A DNA stretch of 42,448 nt from CANGYM01 sp044235825 (GCA_044235825.1 JBIIHL010000009.1:1-42448), one strand, 5' to 3'. Counted from the stretch's first letter, positions 33,095-42,271 are shown. Numbers and translations: made by a program. The notes: generated by a model from the letters alone, not told the origin.

Positions 33095-33145
33095 TTTTTG
33101 CCAAACCCTGTTTTATAGCTATGATCAATGCAGGGTATGCAAAAA
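33095..33145. other. Two-part dyad between purA and the YdcF gene
   Basis: TTTTTGC...ACCCTG pairs with CAGGGT...GCAAAAA: a seven-pair outer and six-pair inner stem, a small internal loop, and a 20-base top loop with TATAGCTAT. It is too A-rich on the 3' side to be a standard plus-strand terminator. A regulatory site or processed RNA structure is possible. Confidence 0.45.
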
Positions 33146-33201
33146 AGATGACTTTTCCCTAAGAAAAAAAGGTCCTTTGTTCAAACGCAATACGCTTGGG
33201 T

Positions 33202-33765
33202 ATGTTTTTTATTATCTCTTCTGTTTTCAACGTTTTAACCTTGCTTTACACGATGGGTTTTTTTGTGTTTCTTTACACATTGCCCACGGATCAGACATTA
33301 CCGGCTCAACCCGCCGATGCCATTGTAGTGTTAACAGGGCGCCAAGGTCGTATTGACGAGGGCCTGCGGTTATTTCAAGAAGGCCACGGCCGTTTTTTTT
33401 ATGTTTCCGGCGTTCATCCGGACGTTAAGAAAACAGAACTGATTGCGCGGGGAAAAATCCCTGCATCCCAAATGGCCTGCTGCGTTGTTTTTGACAGCGT
33501 GGCCCGCAACACCATGGAAAATGCCCAGCAAACGGCCCAGTGGGTTTATGCCCACGATATTCAGCATCTGATTTTGGTCACCGATGATTTGCATTTGCCC
33601 CGCGCTCTTCTTTTGTTTCAAAGGGCCCTGCCCGATCGCATCGTAACCCCCCATCCCCTGATTATCGAGCCCTTGCTTGAGAATGAACGCTGGAAAAATC
33701 CCGACGCTTGGTGGGGTCCGTTAAAAGAATACACAAAATTTCTGTTTGTGCGTTTTGGCCCATAG
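33202..33765 (+). CDS. YdcF/ElyC-family (DUF218) envelope protein
   Basis: A 187-aa protein. An N-terminal hydrophobic segment (about 1-25) leads to a DUF218 fold: ADAIVVLTGRQGRIDEGLRLFQEG, FYVSGVHP, a middle SVARNTMENAQQTAQWV (the acidic/Asn motif of the family) and LILVTDDLHLPRALLLF. Relatives act in envelope and lipid carrier metabolism, but the exact reaction is not settled. ATG 33202 is preferred to a TTG two codons earlier. It is followed after 23 bases by the fused acyltransferase gene, so the two may share a transcript. Confidence 0.87.
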   Translation: MFFIISSVFNVLTLLYTMGFFVFLYTLPTDQTLPAQPADAIVVLTGRQGRIDEGLRLFQEGHGRFFYVSGVHPDVKKTELIARGKIPASQMACCVVFDSVARNTMENAQQTAQWVYAHDIQHLILVTDDLHLPRALLLFQRALPDRIVTPHPLIIEPLLENERWKNPDAWWGPLKEYTKFLFVRFGP

Positions 33766-33788
33766 CTGCTGTTTTTTTGGAAGGCTTT

Positions 33789-36700
33789 ATGAAAAAAATC
33801 CACCCGTTTCACCCCCGTTTTCTGTGTTTTTTGGCGGCCCAGTTTTTGGGGGCTTTTAATGACAACGCCTTTAAACTGGTTCTGTCTTTGGCCTCGGTGG
33901 CCATGTTTACGGATCCCAACGACCAAAAGGCATATTTATCCATCATCAGTGCGCTAGCGATTTTGCCCTTTGTTTTGTTTTCGGGGTATGCCGGCTATTT
34001 GACAGACCGATACCCGAAAAGCCGCGTTTTAAAACTCAGCAAAGCCGTTGAAATTGTGGCCATGGGGGCGGCGTTGGCCATTTTTGTCTGGGCACCGCAC
34101 CGCATGGATTGGTTGATGATCGCATTGTTTTTCACGGCTGTTCAGGCCACCTTTTTCAGCCCGTCGAAATACGGGATTTTGCCGGAATGGATGAAGCCAG
34201 AGGACTGGCCCAAAGCCAACGGATACCTGAATATGCTGACCTATGTGGCCATTATCACAGGGTCTTTGGCCGGTGGGGTGATGTGGCAGATTTTCCGCGA
34301 TACGCCTATGATCATCGGGGTGATTTTAACGACACTGGCGGTACTCGGAACCCTTTTGTGCCTGTTGGCGCCGGCCACCACCGTTTATAATCCAAAAAAG
34401 CCCTTTGACATCAATCCCTTTGGGGAAATTATCCGCGCCTGGCCCATTGTGAAAACACGTCGCACCTTAATGGGCTCCTTAACCGGCAGCGCTGTGTATT
34501 GGATGATGGGGGGCTTAATTTACCTGTCCCTGATTTTGCTGGGCACCAAAGACTTAGGCCTCAGCGATGCCAAGGCGGGATCCCTGTTTTCATTTCTGGC
34601 CGTGGGTATTGGTATAGGCAGCGTCGCTGCCGGATCCATTTTGGGCAAAAGCATCCGCAAAACCCTGATTGTCTGGGGGGGGATCATTATGGGACTCTCC
34701 TGTATCGCGTGTGGCTTCTTGGCGTCGGGGTATTGGGATACGGCCTTTTGGATTGGGCTGGCCGGTGTGGGGGCGGGATTGTTTATTGTGCCCGTGGTGA
34801 CCCTGATGCAGCAGCAATCGCCAGATGATCAACGGGGTCAGGTCATGGCTGTGAACAATGTTTTGGATATGATGGGGGTTTTGCTGGCCTCAGGCCTATT
34901 CTGGGTGCTGGGGACGCATTTTGGATTGTCGGCCGGTGGCATCATCACCGCCAGCGGTGGGATTGTGATTTTGGCCCTGATTCTGGGGGTGATGGCGTAT
35001 CCTTCTTTGCTGCATGATGCGTTGGAATCAGCCCTGTATTGGATCATGCGGCGGATTTATCGCATCAAACTGACAGGGGCCGGCCTGCACAAGGGACAAT
35101 TCCCACCCTTAAAGCGTCCCACCGTGATTGTGGCCAACCATGTAACTTTTATTGATGGGTTGCTCATCAGCATGCTGGCCCCAAAACGGGTGCATTTTTT
35201 GGTTTTGGCCAAATTTTGGAAAAAACCCCTAACCCGCTTTTGTCTGAATGTGGCGGGGGCCATTCCCTTTGGCAGCGGCGGCGTCGGGGAAACACGGCAG
35301 GGATTAGAGGCCGCGCGGCAACACCTGCGCCAAGGGGGCGTTGTGTGCCTTTTCCCCGAAGGGATTCTCAGCCGCACAGGGCACATCTACCCCTTTAAAC
35401 GGGGGGTAGAAGCCCTCGTCGAAGGTCTGGATGTTGATATTTTGCCCGTGCATCTGGAACGTTTATGGGGCAGTATTTTCAGCTTTTCCGGCCACCGTTT
35501 TTTCAAAAAGTGGCCAAAACAGATTCCCTACCCCGTCACCGTATCTGTGGGACAGGTTTTGCCCCCCCAAACCCAAGCGTGGGAACTGGGGCAGATCGTT
35601 TCGGAAATGGGAACCGAGGCCATTCCCCTGCGCTATCCCCCGCATGATACCTTGGGGGGGCGCTTTGTTGGGCAAATGCGGCACCATCTGCGGGATCGTG
35701 TTTTTTCGGATACAACGGGCAAACGCTGCACAGGATTTCAAGCCCTAGTCGGCGCCCGCCTAATCGGGCTGTGGCTGTCTGAACAGGGGTTGGGGGATAA
35801 GATCCCCCTGCTGCTGCCCGCCAGTGTTGGGGGGGCTTTGGTGAACATTGCCACTGTGATGCAGGGGAAAGTGGCAGTCAATCTGAATTTTTCCTTGGGG
35901 GAAGAAGCATTGGCCACCGCCCTAACCGCCATATCCGCAACAAAAATTATCACCTCTCGCGCCTTTCTTGAAAAAGCGGGTATCCCCCCCCACGATCAGA
36001 TGATTTTTCTTGAGGATATGCAGACCACCCTGCCCAAAGCACGAAAAATCCTAACCGTGCTACAGGCGGCGTTGTGTCCATCCTTTATTCTGAAAAAATT
36101 ATGGGTGCGGGGACACAAGGACGATACCGCCGTTTTGCTGTTTTCCAGTGGCAGCACGGGCACCCCGAAAATCATCGCCCTGTCCCACCAAAACATCATT
36201 GCCAACATTGAAAGCATCAGCATTCTGCTGGAACAGGCGGAGGAAAAAACGGTTTTGTCGTTAATGGCCGTTTTACCGTTTTTTCATTCCTTTGGCCTGA
36301 CCGCCTGTTTGTGGCTTCCGGCCATAACCGGACGGCGCGTGGTTTATCATCCCAATCCCTTGGATGCCAAAACCGTGGTGAAAACTATTGCCAAGGAACA
36401 ATGCGGCCTGATTGTAGCCACCCCAACCTTTATGCGCACCTACATCAACGTAGCTAAACCCAACGATCTGGCCAGTTTAAAGCTGGTGATTGTGGGCGGG
36501 GAAAAATTAACAGGGGAAACAACGGAAAAACTCTCATCCGCCCTGCCCCATGCCCATATCTTAGAGGGGTATGGCACCACCGAGCTGGGCCCCGTGGTTT
36601 CCGTCAATGTGCCTGATATTGATCACGGGGGTCTGCGCCACAAAGGAACACGCATGGGCAGCGTCGGCAAGCCCATTCCTGGGGTCAGTGTCCGTATTGT

Positions 36701-37211
36701 GGGGCTTGAGGATAACATCCCCCTTCCCCCTGAACAGGAAGGGCGCATTATGATCAAAAGCCCCTCTCAGATGCAGGGATATTATAATGATCCTGAGCGC
36801 ACCGCTGCCGTTGTCAAAGAAGGCTGGTACGATACCGGCGATATCGGAAAACGGGACGCCGATGGGTTTTTGATCATCACAGATCGCCTGAGCCGTTTCA
36901 GCAAAATGGGCGGGGAAATGGTCCCCCACGGAAAAATCGAAGACCAGATTCACGCCGTTTTGGGTCACCATCAGGCCGTGGTGGTCAGCCTACCTGATGC
37001 CACCAAAGGGGAACGTCTGGGTGTGCTTTTTGTCAGCGATGCCTTTACACCAGAGGCCCTGTATCAGGCCCTGAAAGACACCGCCCGCCTGCCCAACCTT
37101 TGGCTGCCCCGCAGCGATGCCATGATACGGGTCAACGAGATTCCCCTGCTGCCCACAGGGAAAACTGATTTGAAAAAAGCGCGTGCCCTAGTGATGGATG
37201 CCTGCCTATGA
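33789..37211 (+). CDS. Three-domain lysophospholipid flippase-acyltransferase-acyl-ACP ligase (LplT-Aas fusion)
   Basis: A 1140-aa protein. Residues 1-410 form a 12-helix MFS transporter like LplT (AAQFLGAFNDNAFKL, FFSPSKYGILPEW). Residues about 430-620 are a PlsC acyltransferase with the HX4D motif (NHVTFID, His451/Asp456) and FPEGILSR. Residues about 650-1140 are an AMP-binding ligase with SSGSTGTPK (786-794), GYGTTELGP and YDTGDIG. The predicted job is importing lysophosphatidylethanolamine, activating a fatty acid on ACP and re-acylating it. In E. coli these are two genes. AAGG precedes ATG 33789. Overlaps holC by ATGA (37208-37211). Confidence 0.93.
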   Translation: MKKIHPFHPRFLCFLAAQFLGAFNDNAFKLVLSLASVAMFTDPNDQKAYLSIISALAILPFVLFSGYAGYLTDRYPKSRVLKLSKAVEIVAMGAALAIFVWAPHRMDWLMIALFFTAVQATFFSPSKYGILPEWMKPEDWPKANGYLNMLTYVAIITGSLAGGVMWQIFRDTPMIIGVILTTLAVLGTLLCLLAPATTVYNPKKPFDINPFGEIIRAWPIVKTRRTLMGSLTGSAVYWMMGGLIYLSLILLGTKDLGLSDAKAGSLFSFLAVGIGIGSVAAGSILGKSIRKTLIVWGGIIMGLSCIACGFLASGYWDTAFWIGLAGVGAGLFIVPVVTLMQQQSPDDQRGQVMAVNNVLDMMGVLLASGLFWVLGTHFGLSAGGIITASGGIVILALILGVMAYPSLLHDALESALYWIMRRIYRIKLTGAGLHKGQFPPLKRPTVIVANHVTFIDGLLISMLAPKRVHFLVLAKFWKKPLTRFCLNVAGAIPFGSGGVGETRQGLEAARQHLRQGGVVCLFPEGILSRTGHIYPFKRGVEALVEGLDVDILPVHLERLWGSIFSFSGHRFFKKWPKQIPYPVTVSVGQVLPPQTQAWELGQIVSEMGTEAIPLRYPPHDTLGGRFVGQMRHHLRDRVFSDTTGKRCTGFQALVGARLIGLWLSEQGLGDKIPLLLPASVGGALVNIATVMQGKVAVNLNFSLGEEALATALTAISATKIITSRAFLEKAGIPPHDQMIFLEDMQTTLPKARKILTVLQAALCPSFILKKLWVRGHKDDTAVLLFSSGSTGTPKIIALSHQNIIANIESISILLEQAEEKTVLSLMAVLPFFHSFGLTACLWLPAITGRRVVYHPNPLDAKTVVKTIAKEQCGLIVATPTFMRTYINVAKPNDLASLKLVIVGGEKLTGETTEKLSSALPHAHILEGYGTTELGPVVSVNVPDIDHGGLRHKGTRMGSVGKPIPGVSVRIVGLEDNIPLPPEQEGRIMIKSPSQMQGYYNDPERTAAVVKEGWYDTGDIGKRDADGFLIITDRLSRFSKMGGEMVPHGKIEDQIHAVLGHHQAVVVSLPDATKGERLGVLFVSDAFTPEALYQALKDTARLPNLWLPRSDAMIRVNEIPLLPTGKTDLKKARALVMDACL

Positions 37212-37651
37212 CATCCAAAGCCCTTTTTTATCAATCCCTTTCCCCCATGCATACCCTGCCCCGTCTTTTGGAAACCCTGTACCGTGAAGGGGTGCGCTGT
37301 CTGGTCTATACGCCGCAAACCCAACAACGGGATGATGTTCACGCCCTGTTGTGGACCTATCGGGCCGATTCTTTTTTGCCCCACGGGCGATGCTGTGACC
37401 TTTACCCATCGGTTCAGCCCATTCTGATTTCCCATCAGTGTGTTGCCCCTAATGGGGCCACGGCCCTTTTGACACTGGGGGGGGACAGTGCGGAGGATAT
37501 CTCTGCCTTTCAGGCCTATTATTACCTGTTTCAGGCCGGCGATGAAGACGCCACCCATCAATCCCGAACCCACTGGCGCCGCCATCAGCAGGCCGGACAC
37601 ACCCTATCCCTTCACCGGCAGGATGAAAACGGATGGACGCGCGTGTCTTAG
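37208..37651 (+). CDS. holC: DNA polymerase III chi subunit HolC
   Basis: A 147-aa clamp-loader accessory protein that links SSB to the DnaX complex. Family features are the N-terminal FYQSLSPMHTLPRLLETLYREG, the LWTYRADSFLPHG loop and PILISHQ. Its start overlaps the upstream ligase gene. It lies 15 kb from dnaX, which encodes its partner. The following gap to lepB (95 bases) has no clear terminator. Confidence 0.88.
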   Translation: MTSKALFYQSLSPMHTLPRLLETLYREGVRCLVYTPQTQQRDDVHALLWTYRADSFLPHGRCCDLYPSVQPILISHQCVAPNGATALLTLGGDSAEDISAFQAYYYLFQAGDEDATHQSRTHWRRHQQAGHTLSLHRQDENGWTRVS

Positions 37652-37745
37652 GACCACACCCCCCATCATTGATCACGAAACACTGGCCAAACAGGGGAAA
37701 ATGCTTTAAGTTTTGGCCTTCTTTATCCAGATCTTGCCCTCTCTT

Positions 37746-38510
37746 ATGTCTTCCTCTTCTTTGAATGCCGAAAAAACCCCCTCTTGGGTGCGGGAAAACA
37801 TCAGAGCGGTTTGCAGTGCCTTTGTTTTGTATGTGATGTTTACAACCTTTTTATTTCAGCCGTTTAATATCCCCTCAGAATCCATGTTGCCCACGTTAAA
37901 AATTGGGGATTTTTTGTTTGTTTCTAAGTATTCCTATGGCTATGGCCGTTATGCCTTGCCTTTTCCTGTGGATGCGGGTCCCGTTTTGGGGAAAGAACGC
38001 CTGCTTTTCAAAGAACCCAAACGGGGGGATATTATTGTTTTTGAAAATGAAACAATGGGCGTAACCTACATCAAACGCTTAATTGGCCTGCCTGGGGACA
38101 CGCTGCAGCTCAAAGACAGCATTGTTTACCTGAACGGCCAACCCATTCAGCGCACACCCGCCCCTGATTTTGTGGACGAAGAGGGGCAAGCTTTCCCCAC
38201 CTTTATCGAAACACTGCCAAACGGTGTATCTTATACCATCCTTGAAAAAGACGGAAATGCTGGACAACTGGACAACACCCCCTTAATCACCATTCCCCCA
38301 GAGATGTATTTTATGATGGGGGACAATCGGGATCGTTCTGCGGATAGTCGGGATCCCTCCCTAGGATTGGTTCATCGCAGCACGTTTCGTGGTCGGGCCG
38401 AGCGGATTTTTTATTCCAGCCGCGGCAACTATAATATTGTTCAGTTTTGGGCCTTCCCCTTCAGCCTGAGGGCCGATCGTTTTTTTGTTGATTTAAGGCC
38501 TTTTTATTAA
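37746..38510 (+). CDS. lepB: Signal peptidase I LepB
   Basis: A 254-aa membrane-anchored protease that removes signal peptides of exported proteins. One N-terminal membrane helix (about 18-38) is followed by box B PSESMLPTL (catalytic Ser46), box D GVTYIKRLIGLPGD (catalytic Lys) and box E MGDNRDRSADSRDP. ATG 37746 gives the normal topology; the frame's first start eleven codons upstream adds a hydrophobic stretch and is less likely. It is followed by rnc-era, the common proteobacterial order. Confidence 0.95.
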   Translation: MSSSSLNAEKTPSWVRENIRAVCSAFVLYVMFTTFLFQPFNIPSESMLPTLKIGDFLFVSKYSYGYGRYALPFPVDAGPVLGKERLLFKEPKRGDIIVFENETMGVTYIKRLIGLPGDTLQLKDSIVYLNGQPIQRTPAPDFVDEEGQAFPTFIETLPNGVSYTILEKDGNAGQLDNTPLITIPPEMYFMMGDNRDRSADSRDPSLGLVHRSTFRGRAERIFYSSRGNYNIVQFWAFPFSLRADRFFVDLRPFY

Positions 38511-38533
38511 GAACGAACAAGGACTTTTGATTC

Positions 38534-39193
38534 ATGATCACCCCCTTGGAACACGCTTTGGGCCATACCTTCGCCAGACGGGATCTTTTGGATCAAGCCT
38601 TGACCCATGCCAGCATCCCCAGCAGCACCAGTTATGAACGTCTGGAATTTTTGGGCGATCGGGTTTTGGGGGTGGTCATGGCCGAATGGCTTCTTGAGGC
38701 TTTTCCCGCAGAATCCGAAGGGGCCATTGCCAAACGATTTGCGGCCCTAGTGTGCAAGGAAGCTTTGTTAGAGGTAGCAGAGGCCCTGAACCTTTCCACC
38801 CACGTGCGGGCGCATATGGGGGATCGCGCCCTGTTGTCACGGGGGCAAGACGGGATTTTGGCGGATTGTTGCGAGGCCCTGATCGCAGCCCTTTATCTGG
38901 ATGCAGGTTTGGACACAGCCAGAGCCTTTATCCGATCGTACTGGCAAACGCAGCTGACACAGCGGGACAGGCCCCCCCAAGATGCCAAATCAGCCCTGCA
39001 AGAATGGGCCCAAGCCCGCGGATACGATCGCCCAGAATACACCATCACCGACACCACGGGTCCTGACCATCATCCCCATTTTACCGTCAAAGTCTCCCTT
39101 CAGGGGCTGGAAGAAGACGTTATCGCCACCGGAACATCCAAAAAACAGGCCGAGCAACGCGCTGCGGAACAGGCCCTAAGGCAATTATCATGA
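38534..39193 (+). CDS. rnc: Ribonuclease III
   Basis: A 219-aa double-strand-specific RNase that processes rRNA and regulatory RNAs. The RNase domain (1-150) has the signature ERLEFLGDRVLG and the second acidic site DCCEALIAALYLD. The dsRNA-binding domain (about 152-219) includes ALQEWAQARGYDRPEY and GTSKKQAEQRAAEQAL. It overlaps era by ATGA (39190-39193), so the pair is translationally coupled. Confidence 0.96.
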   Translation: MITPLEHALGHTFARRDLLDQALTHASIPSSTSYERLEFLGDRVLGVVMAEWLLEAFPAESEGAIAKRFAALVCKEALLEVAEALNLSTHVRAHMGDRALLSRGQDGILADCCEALIAALYLDAGLDTARAFIRSYWQTQLTQRDRPPQDAKSALQEWAQARGYDRPEYTITDTTGPDHHPHFTVKVSLQGLEEDVIATGTSKKQAEQRAAEQALRQLS

Positions 39194-40131
39194 CCGACAG
39201 ACAAGAACAAAACCCGAAGGCCACCACCACCCCTGCCTGTGACACCCAAAGCGGGGTGGCCCTGTTTTTAGGGGTTCCCAATGCGGGAAAATCCAGTCTA
39301 CTCAATGCTGTTTTGGGGGTTAAGCTGGCGGCCGTCAGCCATAAACCCAACATGACCCGTTTTTGCATTACCGGCGTTCACACCGAAGGCACCGCCCAGA
39401 TGATTCTGATGGATGCCCCAGGCTTGATGCAATCCCCCCAAAATATCATGGAAAAAACCATCCAGAGCCATTTAAAGCAAACGCTCACAACTGTTGATAT
39501 CGTGGTGGCGGTTGTGGATGTCGCCAGGGCATTTCATGATCGAGAGCAACATATCTATACCCTGCTGGCGCAACAAAAAAAACCCGTGATTCTGGTGCTC
39601 AATAAAATTGATACCATCAAAAAAACGGATTTGCTGCCCATGCTGGCCCGTTTTCAGCAGGAAACACCCTTTTGGAAAGCCATTATCCCCCTATCCGCCC
39701 AAAAACGCCAAGGCGTTGACCGTCTTCTCTCTGAAATCAAAGCCTGCCTGCCTTCGGCCCCTTGGTTGTGTGCGGAGGATGACCTCAGCACGCTGCCCAT
39801 GTCGTTTTTGGCCACAGAGGCCACAAGGGAGCAGATTTATAAATATCTGCATGATGAATTGCCCTATCACCTGAATGTGACGGCGGACTCTTGGGAAACC
39901 AAGCGCGATGGCAGCGCCATTATTCGCCAAACCGTGTGGGTGGATCAAGACCGCTATCGCCGTATTTTGCTGGGGCACAAGGGACAAACGCTAAAAACCA
40001 TTGGCGAAGGAGCGCGTCATACCCTTTCCCGCGTTTTGGGGCACCCTGTGCATCTGTTTTTGACGGTTATGGTGGATCCTGAATGGACGCAACGCCTGCG
40101 GCTCACCCCAGGGGGGGGCGCGGCCCTATGA
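39190..40131 (+). CDS. era: GTPase Era
   Basis: A 313-aa GTPase that helps mature 16S rRNA and the 30S subunit. G1 is GVPNAGKSS. G2 is KPNMTR where most have KPQTTR. G3 is DAPGL instead of DTPGL. G4 is NKID and G5 is SAQKR. The C-terminal KH domain (about 215-300) includes ELPYHLNV, DQDRYRRILLGHKGQTLKTIG and LFLTVMV. The G2 and G3 changes are conservative and the protein should be active. It overlaps amgK by ATGA (40128-40131). Confidence 0.95.
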   Translation: MTDRQEQNPKATTTPACDTQSGVALFLGVPNAGKSSLLNAVLGVKLAAVSHKPNMTRFCITGVHTEGTAQMILMDAPGLMQSPQNIMEKTIQSHLKQTLTTVDIVVAVVDVARAFHDREQHIYTLLAQQKKPVILVLNKIDTIKKTDLLPMLARFQQETPFWKAIIPLSAQKRQGVDRLLSEIKACLPSAPWLCAEDDLSTLPMSFLATEATREQIYKYLHDELPYHLNVTADSWETKRDGSAIIRQTVWVDQDRYRRILLGHKGQTLKTIGEGARHTLSRVLGHPVHLFLTVMVDPEWTQRLRLTPGGGAAL

Positions 40132-41075
40132 TGCATCGCCTGTCTGTGCCCGACTATCTCAGCACCCTGCCCCTGAGCATTAAAACCATCATCACCCTGC
40201 CGGCGGATGCCTCCCACCGGACCTTTCATCGGCTGATCACAGAGGATGGCTCTCTGATTCTGATGGACGCCCCGCCGCCTTTGGAGGATATTCGCCCCTA
40301 TGTGCAGGTGGCGGATGTGCTGAAAAGCCGCGACCTCTCTGCACCCCTGATTCTTCACCAAGACGCCGTGCATGGCTATGTGGTGATGGAGGATTTGGGT
40401 GAGGATACCTTCACGCGCGTTTTGGCCAACACCCCAGAGACAGAACCCGCGTTGTATCAAAGCGCCCTGTCTGTTTTGGTGCATTTGACCCACCAAGAGC
40501 CCCCCACTGATCTTCCCCCATACGATCTGGCCCTGCTGATGCGGGAAGTGGCCCTTTATCCTGATTGGGCGGTGTCCTTTTCCCCCCAGCAACGCACCCT
40601 GTGGGATGATGTCTGGACAGAGGTTTTGGAAACAACGGTTTTATCATCACCCCAAAAAACCTTGGTTTTACGGGATTACCATGTGGATAACATGATCTGG
40701 CTGCCCCAGCGCGAGGGGGTTCAGCAATGCGGACTCCTCGATTTTCAGGATGCGGTGATTGGCCACCCTGCCTATGATGTGGTGTCTCTGCTTTGGGATG
40801 CCCGCCGCGATGTGCCCAATAAAGGCAGATGGTTGCTAACATACTTAAACGAAACGGGGTTTGAGGCAGAGCGCTTTATGCCCATCTATTTTGTTTTGGG
40901 ATTGCAACGCACGCTGAAAATCATTGGGATTTTTCACCGCTTGAACCGGCGCGATGGCAAAGCGCAATACCTGCAGCATTTGCCAAGATTACAAAAGTCT
41001 GTGGATGTCTTTCTGGCACAACCGGCCTGCGCCCCACTGGCCAAGACCTTGGGCGATCTCTTGCGCGGTCCTTAA
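40128..41075 (+). CDS. amgK: Anomeric N-acetylmuramate/N-acetylglucosamine kinase AmgK
   Basis: A 315-aa aminoglycoside-phosphotransferase-fold kinase. ADASHRTFHRL forms the nucleotide loop, VVMEDLGED the hinge, LVLRDYHVDNMIWL the catalytic Asp-His-Asn (Brenner) motif and GLLDFQDAVIGHPAYDVVSLL the metal-binding Asp. AmgK phosphorylates MurNAc at the anomeric position for recycling without a glycolytic detour. The assignment is helped by murU directly after. In many alphaproteobacteria a TsaE domain is fused at the N-terminus; none is present here. The start overlaps the era stop. Confidence 0.9.
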   Translation: MMHRLSVPDYLSTLPLSIKTIITLPADASHRTFHRLITEDGSLILMDAPPPLEDIRPYVQVADVLKSRDLSAPLILHQDAVHGYVVMEDLGEDTFTRVLANTPETEPALYQSALSVLVHLTHQEPPTDLPPYDLALLMREVALYPDWAVSFSPQQRTLWDDVWTEVLETTVLSSPQKTLVLRDYHVDNMIWLPQREGVQQCGLLDFQDAVIGHPAYDVVSLLWDARRDVPNKGRWLLTYLNETGFEAERFMPIYFVLGLQRTLKIIGIFHRLNRRDGKAQYLQHLPRLQKSVDVFLAQPACAPLAKTLGDLLRGP

Positions 41076-41081
41076 AACAAT

Positions 41082-41828
41082 ATGACACAGCCCTCTTCCC
41101 CTGCCCTGCCCTCCACCGCCATGATTTTGGCTGCGGGCCTCGGCACCCGCATGATGCCCCTGACCCATCACCAACCCAAGGCCATGGTCCCCGTTCTGGG
41201 CCGTCCCATGATTGATGGGATTTTGGATCACTTGGCGGCCATGCAGGTTCAAAAAATCGTAGTGAACGTTCACTATCAGCGCGACCCCCTGATTCACCAC
41301 CTAAAAAATCATGCCCTAAACCATCGCATTGTGATTTTAGAGGAAGACGAACGTCTGGAAACCGGCGGCGGGATTGTGAACGCTCTCTCACATTTGGGGC
41401 CCCTGCCCTTTTTCTGCATCAACTGCGACAGTTTGTGGCTGGATGGTCCAACACCGGCCCTGACCCGATTGGCCGGTGGGTTTCATCCAAACATCATGGA
41501 TGCCTTGTTGCTGCTGTATCCCACCGTCAAATTGCCAGCGGAGCACACCGCGGGGGATTTTTTCATGACCCCTTCGGGGCAGCTCCGCCGCCGCGCAAGG
41601 CCCCACATCGCCCCCTATCTGTATACCGGCATTCAAATCCTTCACCCCCGTCTGCTGGCGGGCCAAGACAAACGCCCCTTTTCATTAAACGTGGTTTACA
41701 ATCAGGCCCTGTCCCAAGGCCGACTGTTTGGCCAAAATCATGACGGCTTGTGGTATCACGTCAGCACGCCGGATGATGTGACAAAAACGGAAGCGGCCTT
41801 GGGGGCGCTTGGGTACGGCCACCCCTAA
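41082..41828 (+). CDS. murU: N-acetylmuramate-1-phosphate uridylyltransferase MurU
   Basis: A 248-aa nucleotidyltransferase producing UDP-MurNAc from MurNAc-1-P, which feeds cell-wall synthesis past the fosfomycin-sensitive MurA step. MILAAGLGTRMMPLTHHQPKAM is the signature loop, then LETGGGIVNAL, FFCINCDSLW, YLYTGIQILHP and WYHVSTPDDV. It starts six bases after amgK and is the last gene of the run from the acyltransferase gene. Confidence 0.93.
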   Translation: MTQPSSPALPSTAMILAAGLGTRMMPLTHHQPKAMVPVLGRPMIDGILDHLAAMQVQKIVVNVHYQRDPLIHHLKNHALNHRIVILEEDERLETGGGIVNALSHLGPLPFFCINCDSLWLDGPTPALTRLAGGFHPNIMDALLLLYPTVKLPAEHTAGDFFMTPSGQLRRRARPHIAPYLYTGIQILHPRLLAGQDKRPFSLNVVYNQALSQGRLFGQNHDGLWYHVSTPDDVTKTEAALGALGYGHP

Positions 41829-41830
41829 AA

Positions 41831-41871
41831 AAAACCCCTCCCGAGAGGGAGGGGAAAACCGTGGGGTTTTT
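41831..41871. terminator. Bidirectional terminator after murU
   Basis: An inner perfect hairpin (CCCCTCCC, GAGA, GGGAGGGG at 41835-41854) is followed on the minus strand by eight T, ending the 99-aa gene. On the plus strand an alternative outer stem, AAAACCCC with GGGGTTTT (41831-41838 and 41863-41870), ends in a T-run for murU. Confidence 0.85.
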
Positions 41872-41877
41872 CAAACG

Positions 41878-42177
41878 CTAGGCGTTTTCTTCTGACGGTC
41901 TACAATGTGCCAACAAGATTTGACCCTCATTTTGTCGTAAGTACAAAACGTCCCCATTTGAAAGTTCAACGATATGAGTGACTTCGCCCAAATACCCGCC
42001 GACATTGGGTCTGCACAACATACCGTCAATCGGGAAGTAATGGTGGGTGCCCTCTTGCTGTTTCACAAAGGCGATCCAAATTTGATCACCTTTGTGTAAA
42101 AGACCAAAATCACGAAGATCCTCGGAAAGATCCCCGAGGGTATACAAGCTTGGCTGTGAAAGAAAAAAATCCTTCAT
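41878..42177 (-). CDS. Hypothetical protein, 99 aa
   Basis: I do not recognise this protein. It is soluble, with no signal or membrane segment. It seems to be beta-rich in its second half (HIVELSNGDVLYLRQNEGQILLAH) with two Cys (CRP, HCRP) and GDQIWIAFV in the middle. It ends at the shared terminator. ATG 42177 (MKDFFLSQP) is chosen; the frame extends 15 codons further to an alternative start. It stands next to an insertion element and could be a small conserved cytoplasmic protein or a passenger gene. Frame integrity and the terminator support expression. Confidence 0.6.
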   Translation of the reverse strand: MKDFFLSQPSLYTLGDLSEDLRDFGLLHKGDQIWIAFVKQQEGTHHYFPIDGMLCRPNVGGYLGEVTHIVELSNGDVLYLRQNEGQILLAHCRPSEENA

Positions 42178-42271
42178 GGCTGGGACTAGGAATGGGTAGT
42201 GTGGACAGAAAATCCACCGCAAAGCGGGGATAGGTAATCAAGAACCTTTAGGGAAATCATCCCTGCAGATC

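Noticed and set aside
33095..33145. Intrinsic terminator of purA
   Set aside because: The 3' arm ends in A's and no T-run follows on the plus strand.
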